Assembly (NCBI GenBank): GCA_002345965.1
Contig: DDTF01000048.1
Span: forward strand, 48,652-112,651
Length of the DNA stretch: 64,000 nucleotides
Direction: 5' to 3'
DNA from: Flammeovirgaceae bacterium UBA2371
GTDB taxonomy: Bacteria; Bacteroidota; Bacteroidia; Cytophagales; Cyclobacteriaceae
Part shown: piece by piece, positions 44,876 to 52,475 of the stretch
Layout: each line of letters starts with the position of its first letter
Numbering within the stretch: the stretch's first letter is position 1
Program-made: the position numbers and the translations under genes
Notes under the pieces: model-generated
Databases searched by the model: none
What the model was told of the DNA's origin: nothing
The model's input: only the letters and a program-made list of their open reading frames with translations

Positions 44876-45538
44876 TTAATTAACGTTTTCGAGAGATTTC
44901 TTTGCGAGATAGAAGTCAACCATTTCCAGCTTACTTTCTAATCTTACATCCAGCGCTTCCAATGTTTTTGGCGGTGGCGCAATTACTTTATCACCAGTTT
45001 TCCAGTCCAATGGCATAGACACGCCATGTTTTGCCGAAACTTGCAGTGCTTCCAATGCGCGTTTTATTTCTTCCATGTTACGCCCTACGTTGAGTGGGTA
45101 ATACATCATAAGACGAATGATACCTTTAGGGTCGATAAAAAATACTGCGCGAACGGCTGCTGTTTCACTTTCGCCCGGCTGAATCATTCCATACAATTTA
45201 GCAACCTTCATATCGATATCAGCAATAATCGGGAATTTCATATATACGCCTGTTTTCTCACGTACATTATTTACCCAGGCTATATGAGAATGAATGCTAT
45301 CGATACTTAGACCGATTAGTTTGGTGTTTTTTCCTGCGAAATATTTCTCTTCCTTGGCAAAGCCCGACATCTCTGTGGTACACACTGGTGTGAAGTCTGC
45401 AGGATGAGAAAAAAGTAGAGTCCAACTGTCCTTTATGTATTCTGAAAATTTAATTGGGCCTGTAGTTGTGATCGCTTCAAAATCGGGTGCCTTATCACCG
45501 ATTCGAGGCATTTGTATAATATTTGATGTTGATTCCAT
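44876..45538 (-). CDS. Peroxiredoxin of the 1-Cys Prx6 type
   Basis: Protein of 220 residues with a thioredoxin fold. The peroxidatic cysteine is C53 in HPADFTPVCTTEMSGF, and no typical resolving cysteine follows at the end, which suggests the 1-Cys Prx6 group. The C-terminal Prx6 extension (ALQVSAKHGVSMPLDWKTGDKVI) is present. It reduces hydrogen peroxide and organic peroxides in the cytoplasm with an outside thiol donor. The upstream region contains a tandem 16-bp repeat and an Fnr-type palindrome, so its expression is probably regulated. Confidence 0.9.
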   Translation of the reverse strand: MESTSNIIQMPRIGDKAPDFEAITTTGPIKFSEYIKDSWTLLFSHPADFTPVCTTEMSGFAKEEKYFAGKNTKLIGLSIDSIHSHIAWVNNVREKTGVYMKFPIIADIDMKVAKLYGMIQPGESETAAVRAVFFIDPKGIIRLMMYYPLNVGRNMEEIKRALEALQVSAKHGVSMPLDWKTGDKVIAPPPKTLEALDVRLESKLEMVDFYLAKKSLENVN

Positions 45539-45567
45539 GATTTTGTGGTTTAATTAAATAAAACAAG

Positions 45568-45599
45568 GGGTTGTATATACTTCGGGTTGTATATACTTC
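45568..45599. repeat. Perfect tandem 16-bp direct repeat upstream of the peroxiredoxin gene
   Basis: Two abutting identical copies of GGGTTGTATATACTTC (45568-45583 and 45584-45599) lie 30-61 bp upstream of the peroxiredoxin start codon. Each copy includes the palindrome GTATATAC. It could be a binding site for a tandem activator or repressor, or a recent duplication. Confidence 0.6.
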
Positions 45600-45642
45600 C
45601 AATATCTTATGACAAAGATCGAAGTTAAAATGCTCTTTTTCA

Positions 45643-45656
45643 GTGATTATTATCAC
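45643..45656. promoter_or_regulatory. Fnr/Crp-type palindrome
   Basis: GTGAT-TATT-ATCAC is a perfect inverted repeat with the N4 spacing of Fnr sites (consensus TTGAT-N4-ATCAA). It lies 105 bp upstream of the peroxiredoxin start. A Crp/Fnr-family regulator whose recognition helix fits such sites is encoded 1 kb away (46634-47269). Confidence 0.55.
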
Positions 45657-45733
45657 ACACAGAGGTGATATTATACTTTTAAAAAAGTAATGGATTTAAC
45701 TGTTAATCAGGAGTTGACGTGCTGGTGATCTTC

Positions 45734-46522
45734 TTAGATCAATTCTTTGGCGAGAATGAAAAGACCCATGACTAAAACAAACCATCCAAAGGCTGGCTTC
45801 AATTTTTTTCCGGAAATGAATTTCGATAAATAGGATCCAGCAAGAATTCCTGCTATCGCAAAAGAAGAAAAAATGAGCATGAATGGATAATCGATGTGAA
45901 GACTAGAGCCCAGGTCTCCTGTAAATCCAATCAAAGATTTCATTGCAATGATCAGCAAGGAAGTGCCTACCGCTTGCTTCATGGGTAATCCAGCAAGCAA
46001 AACCAAGGCTGGTATTATCAAAAATCCTCCACCTGCTCCTACCAAACCCGTAACGCCACCCACCAATATGCCCTCCACAAAAATTAATGGATAATTGTAC
46101 TTTATTTCATGCTCCTCTCCATTATCTCTTCTATCTCTAATCATGGAGATAGAAGCCATCATCATCAATATTGCAAAGAGCAACATCACAAATAATGGTT
46201 TCGTTAATGTAAAGTCACCTAATGAAATTAAGGATTCAGGAATAGCCGGTACAACGAATTTTCTTACTGTATAAACGCTGATAATAGAGGGAATTCCAAA
46301 AATTATTGCTGTCTTCAGGTGAACATTACCGTTCTTAAGATGACTTAATGAACCTATCAGGCTGGTTAAACCCACCACAAACAGTGAATATGCTGTAGAA
46401 GTGACCGGCTCAATTGCAAATAAATAAACTAGAATGGGTACTGTCAGGATAGACCCCCCTCCACCAATTAAGCCTAATGAAAGCCCCATAATGATAGCTG
46501 CGATATACCCTATGATCTCCAT
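45734..46522 (-). CDS. TauE/SafE-family membrane exporter
   Basis: Protein of 262 residues with about eight hydrophobic segments and the family signature repeats (GLSLGLIGGGGSILTVPIL near the N-terminus; GLVGAGGGFLIIPALVLLAG in the second half), which mark the TauE/SafE (DUF81) family. Members export sulfite or sulfonates and related anions. The actual substrate is not evident. It shares the strand with the peroxiredoxin and Crp/Fnr genes but has long gaps on both sides. Confidence 0.85.
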   Translation of the reverse strand: MEIIGYIAAIIMGLSLGLIGGGGSILTVPILVYLFAIEPVTSTAYSLFVVGLTSLIGSLSHLKNGNVHLKTAIIFGIPSIISVYTVRKFVVPAIPESLISLGDFTLTKPLFVMLLFAILMMMASISMIRDRRDNGEEHEIKYNYPLIFVEGILVGGVTGLVGAGGGFLIIPALVLLAGLPMKQAVGTSLLIIAMKSLIGFTGDLGSSLHIDYPFMLIFSSFAIAGILAGSYLSKFISGKKLKPAFGWFVLVMGLFILAKELI

Positions 46523-46622
46523 GGCTTAAGTACTTTCTGTGTAAAATATGACATCAAGAAATACAAACTAACTGTTTCTTACATAACAGAATACAAAACT
46601 AGCCAGTCACTTTTTACGAAAC

Positions 46623-46638
46623 TGTAATGAATGTCACA
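46623..46638. promoter_or_regulatory. Weak Crp-type palindrome ahead of the TauE/SafE gene
   Basis: TGTAATGAATGTCACA fits TGTGA-N6-TCACA with one mismatch, about 100 bp upstream of the TauE/SafE start and overlapping the stop codon of the Crp/Fnr gene. It could be chance. Confidence 0.2.
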
Positions 46639-47269
46639 CAGTAACCAGTACTGATATTTTGTTTCTTGAAAGGCGTATTTGATTATTCTTTTCCAGTTGC
46701 TTTAATAGGCGGGAAACCACTTCTCTGGCAGTTCCCAGTTCATCTGCCAGCTGTTGATGGGTAATTGTCAATTCGGTGGATCGAAGCATCTTCACTTTCT
46801 TCTTGATTAATTCCCAAAGTCTTTCATCAACATGCTGAAATACCACAGAATTCACAACATTCAATAATTCTTCAAACCTCCGGTTGTACAACTGAAAAAT
46901 AAACTCCAGCCAGGCAGGATTATCTTTGATGAGTTCAAAAGACTTGTGAATAGGAAGCATTACTATCTCTGCCCTTTCCTCCACAATAGCCCTGATCTTA
47001 CTTTTCTCATTGCAGGTAGCTCCCAGAAAAGACATCACACAGCTTTCTCCGGGTTTGATATAGTATAGGAGTATCTCCTTTCCGTCTTCGTCCAACTTCA
47101 ATACTTTGATTGAGCCGCTAAGTACGATGGGCACACTTTTAATATAGTCGTGCTCGTCTATAATGACTGCCTCCGGTTCAAAGGTTTTTACGGTACCTTC
47201 CTTAATCAGACGATCTAAAAGGTTTTTGCTTATCAGGTTGCTCTCAACAATTGGCTCCATGTAACTCAT
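46634..47269 (-). CDS. Crp/Fnr-family transcriptional regulator
   Basis: Protein of 211 residues. The N-terminal part is a cyclic-nucleotide-like domain (PIVLSGSIKVLKLDEDGKEILLYYIKPGESCVMS). The C-terminal winged helix has recognition helix LADELGTAREVVSRLLKQLE; the ExxSR pattern (REVVSR) corresponds to the Fnr-type contact with TTGAT-like half-sites. Only two cysteines occur, near residues 76 and 85, so an Fnr-type iron-sulfur cluster with four cysteines is not present. The sensed signal may be another small molecule or redox state. Neighbours suggest stress or anion handling. Confidence 0.85.
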   Translation of the reverse strand: MSYMEPIVESNLISKNLLDRLIKEGTVKTFEPEAVIIDEHDYIKSVPIVLSGSIKVLKLDEDGKEILLYYIKPGESCVMSFLGATCNEKSKIRAIVEERAEIVMLPIHKSFELIKDNPAWLEFIFQLYNRRFEELLNVVNSVVFQHVDERLWELIKKKVKMLRSTELTITHQQLADELGTAREVVSRLLKQLEKNNQIRLSRNKISVLVTV

Positions 47270-47329
47270 TTAAAGTATTGAAACAGTAATGCTAACAGAA
47301 AAATTCAAGTTTGTAAAGTTGCACTTTAT

Positions 47330-48355
47330 TTAGTCTTCAGCTGATTTTGCACATCTAAATCCTGTATGGCTAAACCCAGAATCCTTGCTGGATTTCATTC
47401 TCGCGGATACCCTGTACCCCGCACAATAACTTTCACTGCATAAATAGGATCCGCCCCTCATTACATATTTCACAACGTATGGATCCAATGGGTCGTAAGA
47501 ATCCACTGGCCCTTGCGGATTTTCAACAATTCCACTTGTAAGTTGATAAGCATTTGCATGATATCTATCGCTGCACCACTCCCACACATTCCCAGCCATA
47601 TCGTACAGACCAAACTCATTAGGCGAAAAAGATTTGACAGGGGCTGTTCCATAAAATCCATCGTTCGCCAGATTCTCATATGGGAAAAAGCCCTGCCAGA
47701 AATTGGCCTTGTCATTAGCCTTATCCACTGGGGTTTCGCCCCAAGGATAATTATTCTTACTATCGCCTCCCCTGGCAACATACTCCCATTCCGCTTCCGT
47801 AGGCAATCTCTTCCCTGCCCACATGGCATAGGCGTTGGCATCATCCCAACTTACATGAACCACCGGATGATCCATCCTATCATCAATATTACTGCCAGCA
47901 CCTTCGGGGTGTCGCCAATTAACTCCAACCGTCCACGTCCACCACATGCCTGGATTTGACAGATCTGCAGGACCTTCAGTTGGGGTAAATAACAAAGACC
48001 CTGGCCTTAACAATGAGTCAGGTGGTCGGGGGGTATTGGGTGGGAGTTGCAACTTTAATTCCTCCCAGTTAACACCCCGCTCTGCTACTGTCAAATAATT
48101 GGTGGCTGTTACAAATGACAAAAACTGTTCGTTTGTGACCTCTGTTTCATCCATATAAAAAGCATCCACTTCCACTTTACGTCTTGGAAATTCATCAGGG
48201 CTGGCCTGAGTGCCTTCACCTCCCTGAAAAAAGGTACCACCTGGGATCAATACCATATTGCCGATGCTATCGATGTCCTTTTTTTTTGAGGAATTACAAC
48301 TTAAGTGCAGGAAACCAATAACTATAACTACAAACCAGTGACAAATCTTTTGCAT
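47330..48355 (-). CDS. Exported formylglycine-generating-enzyme homologue (lipoprotein)
   Basis: Protein of 341 residues from ATG at 48355; the TTG six bases earlier is less likely. The lipobox LSC (LHLSCNSS) anchors it to a membrane. The rest is a FGE-sulfatase domain (NMVLIPGGTFFQGGEGTQASPDE; LPTEAEWEYVARGG; DMAGNVWEWCSDRYH). The cysteine pair of true formylglycine-generating enzymes is kept: C306 and C311 in GGSYLCSESYC, matching human SUMF1 C336 and C341, then SGFSHTGFRCA. In bacteria such enzymes convert a sulfatase cysteine to formylglycine. No sulfatase is present in this window, so the partner is unknown. Confidence 0.8.
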   Translation of the reverse strand: MQKICHWFVVIVIGFLHLSCNSSKKKDIDSIGNMVLIPGGTFFQGGEGTQASPDEFPRRKVEVDAFYMDETEVTNEQFLSFVTATNYLTVAERGVNWEELKLQLPPNTPRPPDSLLRPGSLLFTPTEGPADLSNPGMWWTWTVGVNWRHPEGAGSNIDDRMDHPVVHVSWDDANAYAMWAGKRLPTEAEWEYVARGGDSKNNYPWGETPVDKANDKANFWQGFFPYENLANDGFYGTAPVKSFSPNEFGLYDMAGNVWEWCSDRYHANAYQLTSGIVENPQGPVDSYDPLDPYVVKYVMRGGSYLCSESYCAGYRVSARMKSSKDSGFSHTGFRCAKSAED

Positions 48356-48398
48356 CCTCAATTATTTTTTAAGGGAGTGCGAATAGGCAATACGCAAT

Positions 48399-48827
48399 CT
48401 ACTGCACTTGGGAATTACCCCTGACCATTGTCTGCAATGTGCTTCCTGCTAAAATTCGCAACGTCTCATCTCTTACCCCAATAAACGCCTGACGTATGCT
48501 ACATACTTCTTCGTCTTTGCATTCATCACAAGGTTCATAATAATTGAGTGACACGCATGGGAGCATGGCAATGGCCCCATCCATCAGTCGGATTATTTCA
48601 ATCATGTTTACGTCTTCAGGTTTCTTCAAAAGAGAGTAACCTCCTCCTTTTCCTTTTTTGCTTTGCAAAATTTTAGCTTTTCGGAGTTCCAAAAGGATAG
48701 CTTCTAAAAATTTTTTAGGAATCTTTTCATTGTCTGCTATCTCCTGAATATGGACAGGACCTTGCTGATATCTTTTGGCCAGATATACCAGTGCATGGAT
48801 TGCATATTTGCATTTTTTAGATAGCAT
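48399..48827 (-). CDS. Rrf2-family iron-sulfur regulator
   Basis: Protein of 142 residues with an N-terminal winged helix (KKCKYAIHALVYLAKRY, then IQEIADNEKIPKKFLEAILLELRKA and the wing GKGGGYSLL). Four cysteines C91, C100, C103 and C109 in the C-terminal half are suited to ligate a [2Fe-2S] or [4Fe-4S] cluster, as in IscR or NsrR. It may sense NO, oxygen or iron-sulfur status. Targets are unknown; it is adjacent to the exported FGE homologue and could control that gene. Confidence 0.85.
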   Translation of the reverse strand: MLSKKCKYAIHALVYLAKRYQQGPVHIQEIADNEKIPKKFLEAILLELRKAKILQSKKGKGGGYSLLKKPEDVNMIEIIRLMDGAIAMLPCVSLNYYEPCDECKDEEVCSIRQAFIGVRDETLRILAGSTLQTMVRGNSQVQ

Positions 48828-48951
48828 AGCATCAATTTAGAGTTTTTGTTGATATTTTCTTCGCCCTCAGAAGTCTTTCGCTTTGTTCATGTATGAAAAT
48901 TGAAAGAATTGCCTTCATGTTTTCATGATTCTTGGGCAAGGGCTAAAATAT

Positions 48952-48959
48952 TATCTTTG
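48952..48959 (+). promoter_or_regulatory. Candidate -7 element for the 149-residue membrane protein
   Basis: TATCTTTG matches TAnnTTTG exactly, 24 bp ahead of the TTG start at 48983. A TTGG occurs only 16 bp upstream, too close for a normal -33 element. Confidence 0.35.
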
Positions 48960-48982
48960 CTATCAATCAACCATGACTGATA

Positions 48983-49432
48983 TTGACAATTTCTAAACCA
49001 CTTGGCGGCACACTTTCCTCATTTGTGCTCTTCATTCTTATTTCGTTTGTTCTCATCACCATGAGTATGATCCGGCTTGTAGCCGATCCTCAGCCAGAAT
49101 GGTATGTATATCTGAGTTTGGCAGTACTAACCCCACTGGCGTTTTTTCTTACTTTCCGGGTTATCATCAACTACAAGGTTATAGAATTAGGTAACGGCCA
49201 GATAACAATAAAATATAAAATCAGGAAAAAGCTCAGGCAGTATCCTCTTTCCAGAGTAATCTATTGGAAAGAATCTATCGTGAAAACAGGAAAAAATTCG
49301 ACTTTTAAAGAATTGGAAATTCGTTTTGATGACCAATTCCGATTGAATTTGGGATTAAGGGAATACTCCAACTATCCGAAGGTACAAGCTTATTTAACCA
49401 AGAAACTGGCTGGCAAAAAACAGGATGGTTAA
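48983..49432 (+). CDS. Hypothetical membrane protein
   Basis: Protein of 149 residues with two N-terminal hydrophobic segments (~13-32 and ~43-60) and a basic, beta-rich C-terminal domain (ELGNGQITIKYKIRKKLRQYPLS) that may be a small PH-like fold. No ATG lies in frame; TTG at 48983 is the best start, and a seven-codon frame starting at ATG 48973 overlaps it. The family is not recognised. The gene may be frameshifted at its start, so the N-terminus is uncertain. Confidence 0.5.
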   Translation: MTISKPLGGTLSSFVLFILISFVLITMSMIRLVADPQPEWYVYLSLAVLTPLAFFLTFRVIINYKVIELGNGQITIKYKIRKKLRQYPLSRVIYWKESIVKTGKNSTFKELEIRFDDQFRLNLGLREYSNYPKVQAYLTKKLAGKKQDG

Positions 49433-49436
49433 CACA

Positions 49437-49467
49437 TTGGTAAAGTTTTAAATCCTTTATACTTTTG
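49437..49467 (+). promoter_or_regulatory. Near-perfect Bacteroidota promoter for the tRNA-Leu pair
   Basis: TTGG, a 19-bp spacer and TACTTTTG (49460-49467) fit TTTG-N19-TAnnTTTG apart from the first base. The first tRNA starts at 49510. Confidence 0.7.
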
Positions 49468-49509
49468 CCCCCTTGCCAAACGAGGCAATTCCCTTATTTG
49501 ATTTGAAAT

Positions 49510-49594
49510 GCCCAGGTGGTGAAATTGGTAGACACGCTACTTTGAGGGGGTAGTGCCGCAAGGTGTGCTGGTTCGAATCCAGTCCTGGGCACCA
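49510..49594 (+). tRNA. tRNA-Leu (anticodon GAG)
   Basis: Acceptor stem GCCCAGG / CCTGGGC, leucine-type long variable arm, anticodon loop TTGAGGG with anticodon GAG, TPsiC arm GTTCGAATC, and an encoded CCA. It reads CUC and CUU codons. Confidence 0.97.
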
Positions 49595-49603
49595 TTAATC
49601 AAT

Positions 49604-49685
49604 GCCGAAGTGGTGAAATTGGTAGACACGCACGTTTCAGAGGCGTGTGGCGCAAGCTGTGCGGGTTCGAGTCCCGCCTTCGGCA
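49604..49685 (+). tRNA. tRNA-Leu (anticodon CAG)
   Basis: Acceptor stem GCCGAAG / CTTCGGC, long variable arm, anticodon loop TTCAGAG with anticodon CAG. CCA is not encoded. Only nine bases separate it from the previous tRNA, so both come from one precursor transcript. Confidence 0.97.
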
Positions 49686-49705
49686 CACTTTTGATTAACC
49701 AAAAC

Positions 49706-49734
49706 AAAAAAACCGCCCTGGAGCGGTTTTTTTT
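49706..49734 (+). terminator. Terminator of the tRNA-Leu operon
   Basis: AACCGC / GCGGTT with a six-base loop, an A-run before it and eight T residues after it. Confidence 0.8.
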
Positions 49735-49765
49735 ATAAGTAATCCTTAACAACTTATCTAAAAAA

Positions 49766-49897
49766 CTAATGAGTCATGTCCAACCAGGCCCATTTTCCTT
49801 CGTTCGAATGCGCCTCCCCTTGCCTGATGTACATGGCAGCAAGTGAAAAAAACATTACATAGAAAAGCACAACAGACAATAGAAAGATGTAAAACAT
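49766..49897 (-). CDS. Small hydrophobic protein of 43 residues
   Basis: A short frame from ATG at 49897 to TAG at 49766. Residues 1-21 are a single hydrophobic stretch (MFYIFLLSVVLFYVMFF) that should cross the membrane. The C-terminal half is soluble and polar (MYIRQGEAHSNEGKWAWLD). A-rich bases precede the start, as is common in Bacteroidota. It converges with the tRNA terminator. Coding is supported by an intact frame and membrane-protein character, but no homology can be tested here. It could instead be noncoding sequence. Confidence 0.4.
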   Translation of the reverse strand: MFYIFLLSVVLFYVMFFSLAAMYIRQGEAHSNEGKWAWLDMTH

Positions 49898-50092
49898 AGC
49901 TTTTTATTCGTTTACCCTCAAATTGTAGAAAATAACTCAATGGCGAAGAGCAACCATTGCATACAGATAACAGAGGTAATATCTTATCGTTTTTTAAAAG
50001 AAAAACTCCAGGAAGAAATGGGTAAAATCACCTTAACGTATAAAATGGCACCTTTTTTGGCCTGTTACCAGTATATTTAATCAAAGGATTAC

Positions 50093-51730
50093 ATGACCAA
50101 TCACGTGATAAAGTACCTGATCTATTCCATATTTTGTGCATCTGCTGCCATTCCCGCCTATTCTCAACTAAAGGCTACAGACCCCATTCCCAATGACTGG
50201 TTTCTGAGAGATCCTGCATCCGACTTCCTTCAGGGCATAAGTGCTGAAAAGTCATACAAAACCCTACTGAAAGACAGACCCTCTCGCACCATTACCGTGG
50301 CCGTAATTGACACTGGTGTGGATATTGACCATGAAGACTTGCAAGGTGTTATATGGACAAATGCGGATGAAATTCCGGACAATGGTATCGATGACGATAA
50401 TAACGGATACATAGATGATGTGCACGGATGGAATTTTATTGGAGGTAAAGATGGAAATGTAAATGAGGATACTAATGAGTTCACGCGCAATTATGTGAGA
50501 TTAAAAAAACAATTTGAGGGAGTGGACGAAAAGAAGATAAGTAAAAGAGATAAGGCCGCCTATGAAGAATACCTAAAAGCTAAAGAAAAATTAGAAAAGC
50601 TGATCGCTAAAAATACAGAGCAGTATGAACTCTATAATAACCTGTATCAAAACGTAAGTCAAAGTGTAGACACTTTAAAAATTTTACTGATGACGGATGA
50701 GCTTACTCAAGAGTTAGTTGAAAGTTTTCAATCGAGAGAACCCAATCTGTTATTTGCAAAGGGATTCGTTCTCAACATCTTTAGAAATATCGGACCTGAA
50801 AACAGTTTGGAAGAGTTTTTATCAGAACTAAAAGAGACATCAGATCATTTTGGACAAATTGTTAATTACAGCTACAATGAAAATTTTGATCCAAGATCGA
50901 TAGTAGGGGATAACTATAACGATCCTTATGAAAAGGGATATGGCAATAATGATGTGAAAGGACCAGACCCTATGCACGGCACACATGTGGCAGGCATTAT
51001 TGCTGCCAACAGAAAAAATAACCTGGGGATTAATGGTGTTGCCGATAATGTAAAAATTATGTCTGTACGTGCAGTGCCCAACGGAGATGAGCGCGACAAA
51101 GATGTTGCCAATGCCATCTTGTACGCTGTGGATAATGGAGCTCAAATCATTAATATGAGTTTTGGCAAATCTATTTCTCCTGAAAAAGAAGTAGTAGACA
51201 AAGCTGTAAAATACGCTGAGCAAAAAGGTGTACTCCTCATTCATGCTGCAGGTAATGACTCAGAAAATATTGACCTTGAGAAAAACTATCCCTCCAGGTA
51301 TTATGCAGATGGAACAGAAGCCAAAAACTGGATTGAGGTGGGTGCTTCTTCATGGGGAGCTGACAGCGATTTTGTTGGAAGTTTTTCCAATTATGGCAAG
51401 AAGGCCGTTGACCTGTTTGCTCCGGGTGTTCAAATCTATTCAACACTTCCTGGCAACAATTACAAAAAAATGGATGGTACCAGCGCAGCAAGCCCTGTTA
51501 CTGCTGGTGTGGCTGCTGTTATCATGTCTTACTATCCGGAATTCTCAGCAACGGAGGTAAAAGAAATCATCAGAAATTCAACGCGAAAATTTGATAACCT
51601 TAAGATTGAGTCAGTTGGATCAAAAGGAGGAATCGAATTCAATCAAATGAGTAGCTCCGGGGGATTGATCAATTTATATCAGGCCATCCTGCTTGCCCAG
51701 GAGTTGAAAACAAAAAAGCAGGTTAAGTAA
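50093..51730 (+). CDS. Secreted subtilisin-family serine protease
   Basis: Protein of 545 residues with a signal peptide (residues 1-25, ending AYSQ). The S8 triad is complete: D73 (VIDTGVDIDHEDL), H295 (MHGTHVAGIIAANRKN) and S464 (DGTSAASPVTAGVAAVIMS). About 220 residues separate Asp and His, which is much more than usual; the middle is charged and helical (KISKRDKAAYEEYLKAKEKLEKLI) and may form a coiled coil. There is no T9SS sorting domain, so it probably stays in the periplasm or is lost to the outside by another route. Substrate unknown. Confidence 0.92.
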   Translation: MTNHVIKYLIYSIFCASAAIPAYSQLKATDPIPNDWFLRDPASDFLQGISAEKSYKTLLKDRPSRTITVAVIDTGVDIDHEDLQGVIWTNADEIPDNGIDDDNNGYIDDVHGWNFIGGKDGNVNEDTNEFTRNYVRLKKQFEGVDEKKISKRDKAAYEEYLKAKEKLEKLIAKNTEQYELYNNLYQNVSQSVDTLKILLMTDELTQELVESFQSREPNLLFAKGFVLNIFRNIGPENSLEEFLSELKETSDHFGQIVNYSYNENFDPRSIVGDNYNDPYEKGYGNNDVKGPDPMHGTHVAGIIAANRKNNLGINGVADNVKIMSVRAVPNGDERDKDVANAILYAVDNGAQIINMSFGKSISPEKEVVDKAVKYAEQKGVLLIHAAGNDSENIDLEKNYPSRYYADGTEAKNWIEVGASSWGADSDFVGSFSNYGKKAVDLFAPGVQIYSTLPGNNYKKMDGTSAASPVTAGVAAVIMSYYPEFSATEVKEIIRNSTRKFDNLKIESVGSKGGIEFNQMSSSGGLINLYQAILLAQELKTKKQVK

Positions 51731-51840
51731 TATTTACACTTCAAGTCAAAGGATCATACCACCGTTCATAAAACGGAGACAGGCTGGTTTAGAAAAATAT
51801 ATTCACTTTAAAGGTTGAATAAACACTACAATCTTTACTG

Positions 51841-52245
51841 ATGAATAAGAGTTACACTGATGCCGGACTGCTTGTGCTGCGATTAGGAACCGGATTATTT
51901 ATGGCATTTGGCCACGGACTTGGCAAATTACCTCCTTCTGACGGACTCATCGAAAACACAGGAAAAATGGGATTCCCGTTGCCTGTATTTTTTGCCTGGA
52001 TGGCTGGGCTGTCTGAGTTTCTCGGGGGATTATTAATTGCACTTGGACTGTTCACTCGACCAGCTGCTTTTTTATGGATTTGCACAATGAGTACTGCTGC
52101 ATTTATACGACATGCTGATGACCCTTTTGGTTCTAAAGAAAAGGCGCTGATGTATCTCATCATCGGTATCAGCTTTGTTCTGCTAGGCAGTGGCAGGTAT
52201 AGTCTTGGAAAATTACTATTCAAAAGTGACCATCCGCTTCTGTAG
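51841..52245 (+). CDS. DoxX-family membrane protein
   Basis: Protein of 134 residues with four hydrophobic segments, opening with LLVLRLGTGLFMAFGHGLGKL, the usual DoxX start, and then FAWMAGLSEFLGGLLIALGLFTRPAA. DoxX-type proteins are small quinone or thiosulfate-related or stress-linked membrane proteins, and the precise role is often unclear. It lies 110 bp after the subtilase and is followed by its own terminator. Confidence 0.88.
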   Translation: MNKSYTDAGLLVLRLGTGLFMAFGHGLGKLPPSDGLIENTGKMGFPLPVFFAWMAGLSEFLGGLLIALGLFTRPAAFLWICTMSTAAFIRHADDPFGSKEKALMYLIIGISFVLLGSGRYSLGKLLFKSDHPLL

Positions 52246-52310
52246 TCTTCCGAAAATTGGGATGGAGACACAAAAAAGAAAACACTCGCCAATACAGGTC
52301 TATAAACAAA

Positions 52311-52341
52311 AAACCCCATTATAAAATGGGGTTTATTTTTT
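52311..52341. terminator. Terminator after doxX, also facing tRNA-Lys
   Basis: AAACCCCATT / AATGGGGTTT is a perfect 10-bp stem with a four-base loop, followed by a T-run on the plus strand and an A-rich flank that gives a T-run on the minus strand. Confidence 0.8.
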
Positions 52342-52342
52342 G

Positions 52343-52415
52343 TGATCCCGCTGGGGCTCGAACCCAGGACCCTAACATTAAAAGTGTTATGCTCTACCAG
52401 CTGAGCTACGGAATC
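52343..52415 (-). tRNA. tRNA-Lys (anticodon TTT)
   Basis: On the minus strand the acceptor GATTCCG / CGGGATC, D-arm AGCTGGTAGAGC, anticodon loop CTTTTAA with anticodon TTT and TPsiC loop TTCGAGC fit a lysine tRNA. CCA is not encoded. It is not clustered with other tRNAs. Confidence 0.96.
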
Positions 52416-52475
52416 TTCTCAATCTTGCCTAAATTTGATGCTTTCCTTTATTTGAGGGCACAAAGGTAACATGTT

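Noticed and set aside
47330..48355. Gliding motility protein GldJ or GldK
   Set aside because: Those FGE-fold lipoproteins lack the cysteine pair seen here, and no other gld genes are adjacent.
48973..48996. Seven-codon ATG frame ahead of the 149-residue membrane protein
   Set aside because: No codon run or hairpin suggests a leader peptide; it is probably chance or the sign of a start-site uncertainty.
49758..49940. A 60-residue minus-strand frame after the tRNA-Leu pair
   Set aside because: It is the shadow of the 43-residue frame at 49766-49897, which has an ATG start and clear membrane-protein character.
52257..52469. A 70-residue plus-strand frame after doxX
   Set aside because: It crosses a terminator and the tRNA-Lys gene on the other strand, so it cannot be a real gene.
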